Both the position numbers and the translations under genes were made by a program. Below are positions 54,468 through 62,452 of a DNA stretch of 64,000 nt, in pieces (the first letter of the stretch is position 1; each line of letters starts with the position of its first letter). A model generated the notes under the pieces. That model had not been told where the DNA came from and made no database searches. It saw only the letters and a program-made list of their open reading frames with translations. The DNA comes from OLB6 sp964467455. GTDB lineage: Bacteria > Bacteroidota > Ignavibacteria > Kapaibacteriales > Kapaibacteriaceae. The DNA lies in the NCBI GenBank assembly GCA_964467455.1, contig CAYXQJ010000012.1, positions 1 to 64,000 on the forward strand, in the 5' to 3' direction.

Positions 54468-55472
54468 ATGCGGATCGTCTTGCTGGGTCCGCTACGATCG
54501 ACCTTCGTGCAGACCGACATCACAGAACTCGGCAGGTCACATCAGATCGTTCCGATCGACACCATCTTGGGGAAGGGGGCACGTGGTCTGCTCACCTTGA
54601 TCCTACTCACACTTCGATCGATGGTCGCCATGCCAAGGGCGGATGCGCTCTATTGTTGGTTTGCTGACTATCACACGTTTGTGCCGACGATCCTTTTCCG
54701 GCTATTCGGCAAGAAGGTCTTTGTTGTTGCGGGCGGATACGATGTCGGATATCTTCCCGAGTTGAATTACGGTGCTCGCATGCGTCCTGCCCGTTGGTTC
54801 TGTGCGCACAACACCTTCAAGTATGCAAGCCTGGTCATGCCCGTGAGTGAGTATGCGCTGCGTCAGCTCGACCTGCTCACGCATGGTGATCACGCGCCAG
54901 CGAAGGTCGTCTACAATGGTGTGCTTACGGAGCGATTCCCAACGCAGATCTCGACGCCACGAAGAGCCGTAGCGGTGACCGTGTCGCAGGGAGATTCCAT
55001 CACCGAGTATCGACGTAAACGACTTGACGTGTTCATCGCCTTGGCACGACATGTTCCCGAGTTCACTTTTCGTTTGATCGGCCCGACAGGACCTGCCTTG
55101 GAACAAGCGCGCATCAAGGGAGCGGGCATCGTGAATCTCGAGATCGTCCCGGGCTTTGTATCATTGCCAGATGTGATCGTTCCGGCCTATCTCGAAGCAT
55201 CGTGCTACTGCCAGTTGAGTTATGAGGAGACCTTCGGCATGGCGGTTGTCGAGTCGATGTTATGTGGCTGTATCCCTGTCACATCGGACGGTGGCGCCTT
55301 GCCCGAGGTCACAGGCGGTCCCGGCTATTCGATGGATAATCTTGAGACATTGTCTTCAGCAATTCGATCTACACTCTCTGCTACACAAGAAGAGCGAGAG
55401 CGATCGCGGCAATTCGCTCTACGTTTCCGATCCGAGCATCGGGGGGATGTACTCCGCTCACTCGTTCGATAG
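54468..55472 (+). CDS. Family 1/4 glycosyltransferase
   Basis: A 334-aa GT-B enzyme. VVYNGV and VSQGDSITEYRRKRLDVFI precede the nucleotide-sugar domain; SYEETFGMAVVESMLCGCIPV is the classic E(x7)E-containing motif, followed by GGALPEV. The donor and acceptor cannot be told from the sequence. It could join manC-derived GDP-mannose to surface glycan, but no direct link is visible. Confidence 0.87.
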   Translation: MRIVLLGPLRSTFVQTDITELGRSHQIVPIDTILGKGARGLLTLILLTLRSMVAMPRADALYCWFADYHTFVPTILFRLFGKKVFVVAGGYDVGYLPELNYGARMRPARWFCAHNTFKYASLVMPVSEYALRQLDLLTHGDHAPAKVVYNGVLTERFPTQISTPRRAVAVTVSQGDSITEYRRKRLDVFIALARHVPEFTFRLIGPTGPALEQARIKGAGIVNLEIVPGFVSLPDVIVPAYLEASCYCQLSYEETFGMAVVESMLCGCIPVTSDGGALPEVTGGPGYSMDNLETLSSAIRSTLSATQEERERSRQFALRFRSEHRGDVLRSLVR

Positions 55473-55526
55473 CAATTAAGGTTTTGTTAAGGTGCGACAA
55501 AGCGATTCAGCCGACATATTGCGACC

Positions 55527-57635
55527 ATGAATAAACGGGTGATCCTCATGAAGTGGTTAATGTTTGCTTGTGTGGTGCCTCTGTCAGCGATTTCCCTGAC
55601 CGCACAACTTCGCTGGATCGAGCTTGGTCGAATGCAGGTGCCGCGCACAACAGCGCAGCCCGAACGATTGTCGATCACGAGCATGATCGTGATGGGTGGA
55701 TGGACGCAGTGGCCAGCGACCACGGCGTCGACGGACATCATTGATGCGGAGAGGCGTTCGGTTGTGCGTGGCCCGGAAATGAACGTGGCAAGAGCCGACT
55801 TTGCAAGTGTGACGATGCCGAACGGCGCAGTTGTTGTTCTTGGTGGCTACACCGACGGCTACGAGAAAAGCACCGATGTCGTGGAGGTGTTGGAACCGGG
55901 AAGTAATGCGTTTCGGATCGCTGGTCACTTATCTATGCCTCGGGGACAACTTTCTGCGATCGTTCTCGACTCTGAAAGTGTATTAGTTGTTGGAGGTCGT
56001 GAAGGGATCACGAACGTCACCAATCGTTGTGAGATCTTCTATCCCCGAATCGGCGCTATGAAGATCTTGCCCAGTTTTCCGTATGAGACCAGTCACTCAC
56101 GATTGATCCGTACGATCGATAACAACATATTGGCATTCTCGGGCAGGTCCGGGGGGCCGGGTTCGTTTCGCGCAGCGATCATACACCAATTTGATCCAGC
56201 AACGGAGAAGTGGCTCGTTGTTGGCAGAGTTGCCGACAGCGTGTGGCTACCAACGATCACTGAGCTTCCGGAAAGAGAGTATCTCTGGACGGGTGGCTCG
56301 TTTCGGGAGTCGAATGGCCCGCAAGACTTCAAAAACACGATCGGCCGACTGCAAGGAACGAGTTTTGTTGCGAGAGGATCGATGATCGTCGACCGAGTTT
56401 GGCATGGTGGCGTCTCACTTTCTGACTCAATGGTCATCGTGATCGGCGGATCGGTAGAAACTGGTGGGGCTCAACGCTCAACAGAGTTGATCGATCCTCG
56501 AAACGGCACGAGTATGATCGGTCCAGCGTGTCTGACCGCGCACGCCAAGGCATGTGTAGCAGGATTGGACTACTTCGGACGGAGAACCGCTATCGTGGCG
56601 GGTGGTGATTCAGAAGGCGGCTACACCGACGTTGTCGAAATGCTGTTAGACGACTGCATCAACGGTGCCACCATAACCCGGTTGGATTCTTCGCGGGTCA
56701 CATTACATGGTGCAGCCAGATATTCCGGTCCGAATGTGGTAATCTCTGGTCCCGATACACGGTCAGCAGGATCGATCTGGATGAAGGGGAAGATCTCCTA
56801 TGACAATGGGTTCGTCTCAACCTTCGTGTTCCGCTTGTCGGAAGGCGATGATCGTAATTCTCCTGACGGAGGGTCAGTTGGCGCTGACGGTATCGCCATG
56901 GTGATTCAGTCTGAAGCGCCAGCGCTAACTGGTGTAATTGGATTAGGGATCGGATATGATGGTCTCCCGCACGGGTTGGCCGTCGAGTTCGATTCATACC
57001 ACAACGATTTGGCAAACGATCCAGACGCGGATCATGTGGCCATACAGGTCGGCAATGGGATCTTTCTCAGTTCGCAGCACGCAGCTCCATTTATGAAGGC
57101 ACTATCAGTTAACAACGTGCCGCGCTTTGTTGCAGACGGTCGGCGATACTTCGCAAGGGTACAGTACGCCGAAGGGATCATGCGTGTTTGGGTTGATACG
57201 AACGGTGCGTTCGAGTCTCCTGTGATCGAGCTGCCATTAGATCTCAACTCCATATTCCCCAGCTCAAGCGATCGTGCCGCCTATTTTGGCTTGACCTCGG
57301 CAACGGGGAATGCAATTCAACTTCATGAGCTCGAATCTTGGACGATGACAGCGTGTCAACCGATCCTGGTAAAGGTCTCCGACAATAGCGAAGTCAAGAA
57401 CAACCGATCCTTGCTAACTGTATTGAGAGTTGGATCCAGTCTGGTCGTCCGCACATCCCATTCGGGGCCGATGGGTAACTGGATGGTATGTGACGGCCTG
57501 GGAAGAAGACTTCTAAAGGGCACGTCTGACGGCGTTGAAGTAGCCCTGGACCTTGGTGATCTGCCAAGTGGTGTTTACTACTTTATTGCACAGACGACCT
57601 CAGGCACGCTCACGAGTACAAGGTTGATCAAGTAA
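55527..57635 (+). CDS. Secreted Kelch / L-type lectin protein with T9SS-like tail
   Basis: A 702-aa exported protein with signal peptide (MKWLMFACVVPLSAISLTA; the alternative start at 55548 gives a cleaner one). Kelch-type repeats (VVVLGGYTDGYEKSTDVVEV; SVLVVGGREGITN; MVIVIGGSVE) cover about residues 40-370. A legume-lectin-like domain follows (SVGADGIAMVIQSE, GLPHGLAVEFDSYHND) to about 600. The last ~80 residues, ending GVYYFIAQTTSGTLTSTRLIK, look like a T9SS type A sorting domain. Paralogue of the gene at 58.5 kb. Confidence 0.82.
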   Translation: MNKRVILMKWLMFACVVPLSAISLTAQLRWIELGRMQVPRTTAQPERLSITSMIVMGGWTQWPATTASTDIIDAERRSVVRGPEMNVARADFASVTMPNGAVVVLGGYTDGYEKSTDVVEVLEPGSNAFRIAGHLSMPRGQLSAIVLDSESVLVVGGREGITNVTNRCEIFYPRIGAMKILPSFPYETSHSRLIRTIDNNILAFSGRSGGPGSFRAAIIHQFDPATEKWLVVGRVADSVWLPTITELPEREYLWTGGSFRESNGPQDFKNTIGRLQGTSFVARGSMIVDRVWHGGVSLSDSMVIVIGGSVETGGAQRSTELIDPRNGTSMIGPACLTAHAKACVAGLDYFGRRTAIVAGGDSEGGYTDVVEMLLDDCINGATITRLDSSRVTLHGAARYSGPNVVISGPDTRSAGSIWMKGKISYDNGFVSTFVFRLSEGDDRNSPDGGSVGADGIAMVIQSEAPALTGVIGLGIGYDGLPHGLAVEFDSYHNDLANDPDADHVAIQVGNGIFLSSQHAAPFMKALSVNNVPRFVADGRRYFARVQYAEGIMRVWVDTNGAFESPVIELPLDLNSIFPSSSDRAAYFGLTSATGNAIQLHELESWTMTACQPILVKVSDNSEVKNNRSLLTVLRVGSSLVVRTSHSGPMGNWMVCDGLGRRLLKGTSDGVEVALDLGDLPSGVYYFIAQTTSGTLTSTRLIK

Positions 57636-57642
57636 GAGGATA

Positions 57643-58440
57643 CTAATTTTTCTGACTGGCGACGATCCAGTTCATTCGATAATGTCGATGCTCTCGGATC
57701 GACCATTCGATCTCCTCTGCACTTCCAACTAGTGAGTGCAGAGCTGTTGACGGAATGTCAGAGAGTGTTCGTTCATTACTGGTGATCAATTCGTAGTCGT
57801 GCGTGCTGGACAGGTTTCCAATCACGACATCCGTGCAGTTGGGTACGATCATATCGTGGCATTCAATGATCAGGTCGGTATCACCAAGATTTGAGAGGAT
57901 TTCTTTTCTGATCAAGTCAACCTCTCCTCCCTCGCAGTCGCAAATGATCAATGTTCTATCTTCCCGTGATAACTTGGAAAGAGAAGCAGCATCACAAAAA
58001 CCCTTAACCTCAATCCTATCGAGAACCCCGTTTATTGAAGCCACGGCTCTTAGGTCTGACTGAAGCTGTTGATCTGCTTCGAAAGCAATGACGTTGATGT
58101 TAGCTTGCTTTAGTGCAAGTCCAACAGCGTAGTATCCCTCAGCGGCTCCAATAACGATCACTCGGTTGTAGTGATGCTTATTCAGTAGTTCTTCGATAGA
58201 CGGATACAGTTCTTGTTCATAGATTCCGAAGAGTTTCGGTGTTGTAGATGCGTGAATGTTTCCATGGGCAAGTTCGGGGTATATCATGCCACGAAATGGC
58301 CCCTTCGTCACCGTGTTTCCGGTGTGAGATCGTGCTTGCTTTTCAATTGACTCGAAAATCAATATGTTGTGAAGCTTCCAAAACTTTCGCGCAACGGGAC
58401 GAAGAAATGGTATCTTGGAAATGAGTTTCGCTGGATTCAT
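57643..58440 (-). CDS. FkbM-like methyltransferase
   Basis: A 265-aa protein with an N-terminal helical part, an AdoMet-binding site (RVIVIGAAEGYYAVGLALK, then VIAFEADQQLQ) and LIICDCEGGEVDLIR, the motif type seen in FkbM-family methyltransferases, which often modify glycans. It lies head-on to one Kelch/lectin gene and back-to-back with the other. It may act on a surface glycan, but this is speculative. A/T-rich codon use compared with flanking core genes. Confidence 0.75.
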   Translation of the reverse strand: MNPAKLISKIPFLRPVARKFWKLHNILIFESIEKQARSHTGNTVTKGPFRGMIYPELAHGNIHASTTPKLFGIYEQELYPSIEELLNKHHYNRVIVIGAAEGYYAVGLALKQANINVIAFEADQQLQSDLRAVASINGVLDRIEVKGFCDAASLSKLSREDRTLIICDCEGGEVDLIRKEILSNLGDTDLIIECHDMIVPNCTDVVIGNLSSTHDYELITSNERTLSDIPSTALHSLVGSAEEIEWSIREHRHYRMNWIVASQKN

Positions 58441-58544
58441 TGTTTTTTTTTGATGACGTTAGATGGCAACTTATTAAAATCTGGATGGACGACAGGTCGA
58501 AAATCTGTGTTTTGACGATTCTTTCAACTCAATCGGTGGTAGCT

Positions 58545-60662
58545 ATGAAGCATGTAGTTGCTCTTTTGGTCGCATTCCTCAACCTAGCGACAGTGCTGGC
58601 TCAAGAAAAATGGGAGATTTTTACCGAACTCAATAGCCAGGTCGTTTATCCGGCAGTTTCAAAGATCGGAAGCAGCAAAGCGATCATTCTTGGGGGATAC
58701 CAAGAACGACTGTGGCGAGGTTCTTCAAAAAGTGTGGCTCAGATCGAGTATGTCAACGGTAAGGCAAAGTATACCTCACTGCCTGACATGCCAACTGGTC
58801 ACGTTGAATTCCCAGTGGTAAACTTTGAAGATACGCTGATCGTCGCCATTGGCGGATACAATGGAAGTGGAGTATCATCCACGGTCGATGCCTATTCTGT
58901 CAGAACGAACAGCTGGCGAACGATTGGATCGCTCATCGTTGGGCGCCGACAACATGTCGCTTATCGATTCAGTGATCATGAGTTCCTGGTTGTGGGAGGA
59001 CGCTACGCGGATTTGTCCACGATGGCTACCGCAGAGATCTTCGATATCTGGACCGGCAAGTCGCGTTTGATCACGAACTACCCGCTGCCGATCAACGGTG
59101 GCGTCGCGGGCCTCACTAGCGAGGGGGTTGGCGTTGTCGCGGGAGGTAGAGATGGTGGGCCTAATGATGAACGAATCCCAGGTATCTACACCTATGATGA
59201 TGACAACAAAGAGTGGACACAAGTCGGAAGCATGAGGCAAGGACGTGAAGCGCCGATGAGTGGACAGATGGATGATGGTTCGTTCGTGATCGCGGGTGGC
59301 TCGTTCCAGGAGTCGGGACCGGTCATCTTTACCGGTGAAGTGATTGTTGAGCGCGACGGCGAGTTCTCGTTGGCCGGCAATATCGGATACGGCGTAACAT
59401 ATTGTGGTGTCGCTGAACACCGTAAGGGCGAGGTCTTCGTGGTTGGAGGCTGGCTGTCGGATTTAACCTCTACCGCTGCATGTACCTTCGTCAACCCAAC
59501 GACTGGTGTGGTCACACCCGGCCCGAGACTTAATATCGCTCGGCGATACACACGTGCCGTATCACTCGAGGATACGATCACCAATCGTCGTGCAACATTT
59601 GCTATCGGGGGAGCGGCCGAGGCTTTCAATGATCGAGGCACATTCACGATCGAGATTTTGGAGGCCAGCAATGAATGCGAGGGTGGGGTGACAGATGTTC
59701 TTGCCCTCAAGAATGTGAGATATAACGGACAGGCCAGGTTCAATGGCAGTTCGATTTTGTTAACAGACACTGTATCCTTTAGTGCTGGTGCTGCATGGAT
59801 CGGAAGTAAAGTAGCTGTCGCGACAACCTACTCAACCACCTTTATGTTTCGTCTGTCCGATGGGAACGATCATGAGCTGAAGGACGGAGGACCGCAGGGT
59901 GCTGACGGTGTTGCCCTGGTGATCCAAAATGAAGTACCGAGCGGAGTCGGTGATGCCGGGATGGGGATCGGTTATCACGGCCTGCCCCATGGACTAGCCG
60001 TAGAATTTGATAGCTACCTCAATGGCGCCTACGGTGATGCTGCCGGTGCGCATGCAGCAGTGCAGGTCGGTGACGGAATGAAACTCAAAGCGAGCCACAC
60101 TGCCCCTTACCTTAAGGCGATGACGTGGGAGAAGATGCCGCCACTTGTGGCGGATGGATCAACGTATCACGCAAAGGTCGAATACGATGGTGCGATCCTT
60201 CGTGTGTGGTGCGACAAGACAGGCGAGTTCATCACTCCGTTGATCGAAGTTGGGATCGATATCGCCAAAGAATTGGGCCTTGGAGCTGATGGACGCGCCT
60301 GGATGGGCGTCACGTCGGCAACGGGTTTCTCGACGGAGCGACATGAGCTGATGTCGTGGGCGATCAATTCATGCGATCCGATCCTTGTTGGGGTCGACGA
60401 GACAACACCAACCACGACGTCTCCACTGCGCATCGTGCCGCAGCCGACACATGACTTGGCGATGTTGGAGGTTGATGTGCCCGTTACCGACGGTTACGTG
60501 GTCGTTTCAACGCTCAGTGGACAAGAAGTACTTCGTTTCACACTTGACGATGGTCAGCAGTCTGTGCAACTACCGTCGCAGTCGCTGATCTCGGGAACCT
60601 ACGTTGTGCGTCTCGTAAGCCGTGATCGCTCACAGTCGATCTTGTGGACCGTCTTACACTAA
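58545..60662 (+). CDS. Secreted Kelch / L-type lectin protein with T9SS-like tail (paralogue)
   Basis: A 705-aa exported protein; the start MKHVVALLVAFLNLATVLAQ (58545) gives the signal peptide, while the open frame starts 35 codons earlier. Kelch repeats (IILGGYQER, LIVAIGGYNGSGV, EFLVVGGRYADLS) fill about residues 25-380. The lectin domain (QGADGVALVIQNE; GLPHGLAVEFDSYLNG) spans about 400-620. The last ~75 residues, ending RSQSILWTVLH after GTYVVRLVSR, match a T9SS type A sorting domain. Domain order is identical to the 55.5-kb gene. Confidence 0.85.
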   Translation: MKHVVALLVAFLNLATVLAQEKWEIFTELNSQVVYPAVSKIGSSKAIILGGYQERLWRGSSKSVAQIEYVNGKAKYTSLPDMPTGHVEFPVVNFEDTLIVAIGGYNGSGVSSTVDAYSVRTNSWRTIGSLIVGRRQHVAYRFSDHEFLVVGGRYADLSTMATAEIFDIWTGKSRLITNYPLPINGGVAGLTSEGVGVVAGGRDGGPNDERIPGIYTYDDDNKEWTQVGSMRQGREAPMSGQMDDGSFVIAGGSFQESGPVIFTGEVIVERDGEFSLAGNIGYGVTYCGVAEHRKGEVFVVGGWLSDLTSTAACTFVNPTTGVVTPGPRLNIARRYTRAVSLEDTITNRRATFAIGGAAEAFNDRGTFTIEILEASNECEGGVTDVLALKNVRYNGQARFNGSSILLTDTVSFSAGAAWIGSKVAVATTYSTTFMFRLSDGNDHELKDGGPQGADGVALVIQNEVPSGVGDAGMGIGYHGLPHGLAVEFDSYLNGAYGDAAGAHAAVQVGDGMKLKASHTAPYLKAMTWEKMPPLVADGSTYHAKVEYDGAILRVWCDKTGEFITPLIEVGIDIAKELGLGADGRAWMGVTSATGFSTERHELMSWAINSCDPILVGVDETTPTTTSPLRIVPQPTHDLAMLEVDVPVTDGYVVVSTLSGQEVLRFTLDDGQQSVQLPSQSLISGTYVVRLVSRDRSQSILWTVLH

Positions 60663-61574
60663 CCCGGCCACCATCGGCAAAGTCACCATTGCTACAACCG
60701 TGCTGAAAACAATGGCCTGGGCGAGGAGATCCTCGTCCAGGCCGTAGCGTTCTGCAAAAACCATCGTCAGGACCATCGTGGGCATGGCGGCTTCGAGCAA
60801 CGTCGCACGGGCGATCTGGACGTCGCTGATCAACATCCCGATCATCAACCACGCCACAAATGGTGCTACCACCAACTTGATCAAAAGGGAGGGGGCGAGC
60901 AGACCCAACCGATGCCATTGCGGCGGACGCAGCGCAAGGCCGATGCTGAACAACATGGCCGGGGCGACAATGTTGCCAGCCGTGGTGCAGGCGTCCATGA
61001 TGAAGTCGGGAACGGTGAGGTGGACGAGGTTGACGCTGAGCCCCACAACTGCCGCGATCAAGGGCGGAAGCTTGGCGGCCTGCAAAAGTCCTTCGCCCAC
61101 GGTGTGCCGGTCCCCACGGGTGCCGTACTCCACACAGATCAGCGTGCCCAACGTGAACAACATGGGCGACATCGCCAACAGGTCAAAGACCATGGGAATG
61201 CGCTGGTAGTCAACGCCTACCACGGCGGTCACAACAGGCAGACCAAGGTAGGTGGCATTGCACCATACCGATGCGATGATGAGTGCACCGATGGACGGTG
61301 CCGTAAGATGTCGCTGCAACAAGCGGGCATAGACAAGCCAAGCGATCACAAAGCTGACGATGATCGTCACAACTGCGATCAACGGCACCGCCCAGAGATC
61401 ACTGCCGATCGGCGCCGTAGATAACACACGGAAAGTGAGCGCAGGGAGAAAGACGTTGAGGACGACGCTGCCGATGGACCGACGAACCACGTCCGGCGGC
61501 GGAATGCCCGGAATGAAACGGTAGGCGATCCCAGCACCAATAAGCAAGAACAATGTCACGAATACACTGACCAT
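60654..61574 (-). CDS. AEC-family transporter
   Basis: A 306-aa membrane protein of about ten helices in two halves, as in auxin-efflux-carrier family permeases, which export organic acids or similar anions. NATYLGLPVV in helix 4 and ATLLEAAMPTMVLTMVFA in the second half are typical segments. Its stop overlaps the end of the upstream Kelch gene (tail-to-tail, 9 bp). Substrate unknown. Confidence 0.85.
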   Translation of the reverse strand: MVSVFVTLFLLIGAGIAYRFIPGIPPPDVVRRSIGSVVLNVFLPALTFRVLSTAPIGSDLWAVPLIAVVTIIVSFVIAWLVYARLLQRHLTAPSIGALIIASVWCNATYLGLPVVTAVVGVDYQRIPMVFDLLAMSPMLFTLGTLICVEYGTRGDRHTVGEGLLQAAKLPPLIAAVVGLSVNLVHLTVPDFIMDACTTAGNIVAPAMLFSIGLALRPPQWHRLGLLAPSLLIKLVVAPFVAWLMIGMLISDVQIARATLLEAAMPTMVLTMVFAERYGLDEDLLAQAIVFSTVVAMVTLPMVAGLV

Positions 61575-61649
61575 AATGCAAACTACGCATGTAACAGAAG
61601 GGGGCAGAATGTACCTGTATCGGTTGTGCGCACGACCGACGTTTGCAAC

Positions 61650-62423
61650 ATGAACATCTCAACTATCATCATCAGCCGTGATGAACACGTTGGCTCGCTG
61701 CTACACGCAACGTCGACGCTGACCGAGCACCGGGTTGTCGTGGCCCTCAGCTCTTCGTCCACCACCGACCTCCTCTCCGTGATCCGAAGCCACAACCCCG
61801 ACCTCGTGATCCTCGATCCGGAGATCGATCAAGGGGCGACCCTCGCTTTATGGCGATCCTACGTCGGCGTGATCCCGGTGCTGGTCTGTGCGTCCACGTC
61901 CGACCGCTATGCCGTCGATGCCTTTGCCGCCGGCGCCGTCCACTATGTGATGCTCGACCAGGTCGATGCCACGCTTGCCGAAGCGGTGCGCCGCGCCGCC
62001 GTGCGGCTGCTGCGCTATGACCGCGGCGGACCGAATGGGACGCCGGCCCGGGAATGGCAAGCCCCCTTCACGCCAAAAGTGGTGGCATTGCCACATGCTA
62101 CGGGCATTGAGATCCGCACCCGCGAAGAGGTCGTCAGCGCCCACGGCGAGGGTAACTACACCCGCATCGTGCTGGCCGAAGATCCGCCGATGCTCATGTC
62201 ACGGCCGATCGGTGAATATGAGGTGACGCTGTCCGACGCCGGCCTGGTGCGCGTGCATCGGTCGCACATGGTGAACGTAGACCACATCCGGCGCGTTCGA
62301 CGCGGCAAGTCGCCGATCATCGAACTGTCCAACGGCGCCGAGGTCGATGTCTCGGAATCCTACCGCGATACACTTTTCAGGTTTTTGCAGATCCATGGGA
62401 GCCGACGTCACGATCGTGACTAA
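61650..62423 (+). CDS. LytTR-type response regulator
   Basis: A 257-aa regulator. Residues 3-118 form a receiver-like domain with D56 in LVILDPE as the likely phosphoacceptor. The C-terminal LytTR domain (about 155-250) has SAHGEGNYTRIVL, RVHRSHMVNVDHI and VDVSESYRDTL. The ATG at 61650 was chosen over one eight codons upstream because the receiver starts there. No kinase is adjacent; the hybrid kinase at 15-16 kb is far away. It probably binds direct-repeat promoters. Confidence 0.87.
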   Translation: MNISTIIISRDEHVGSLLHATSTLTEHRVVVALSSSSTTDLLSVIRSHNPDLVILDPEIDQGATLALWRSYVGVIPVLVCASTSDRYAVDAFAAGAVHYVMLDQVDATLAEAVRRAAVRLLRYDRGGPNGTPAREWQAPFTPKVVALPHATGIEIRTREEVVSAHGEGNYTRIVLAEDPPMLMSRPIGEYEVTLSDAGLVRVHRSHMVNVDHIRRVRRGKSPIIELSNGAEVDVSESYRDTLFRFLQIHGSRRHDRD

Positions 62424-62452
62424 GATGGCACCGGCTTTGCCTATCTTTTGGC

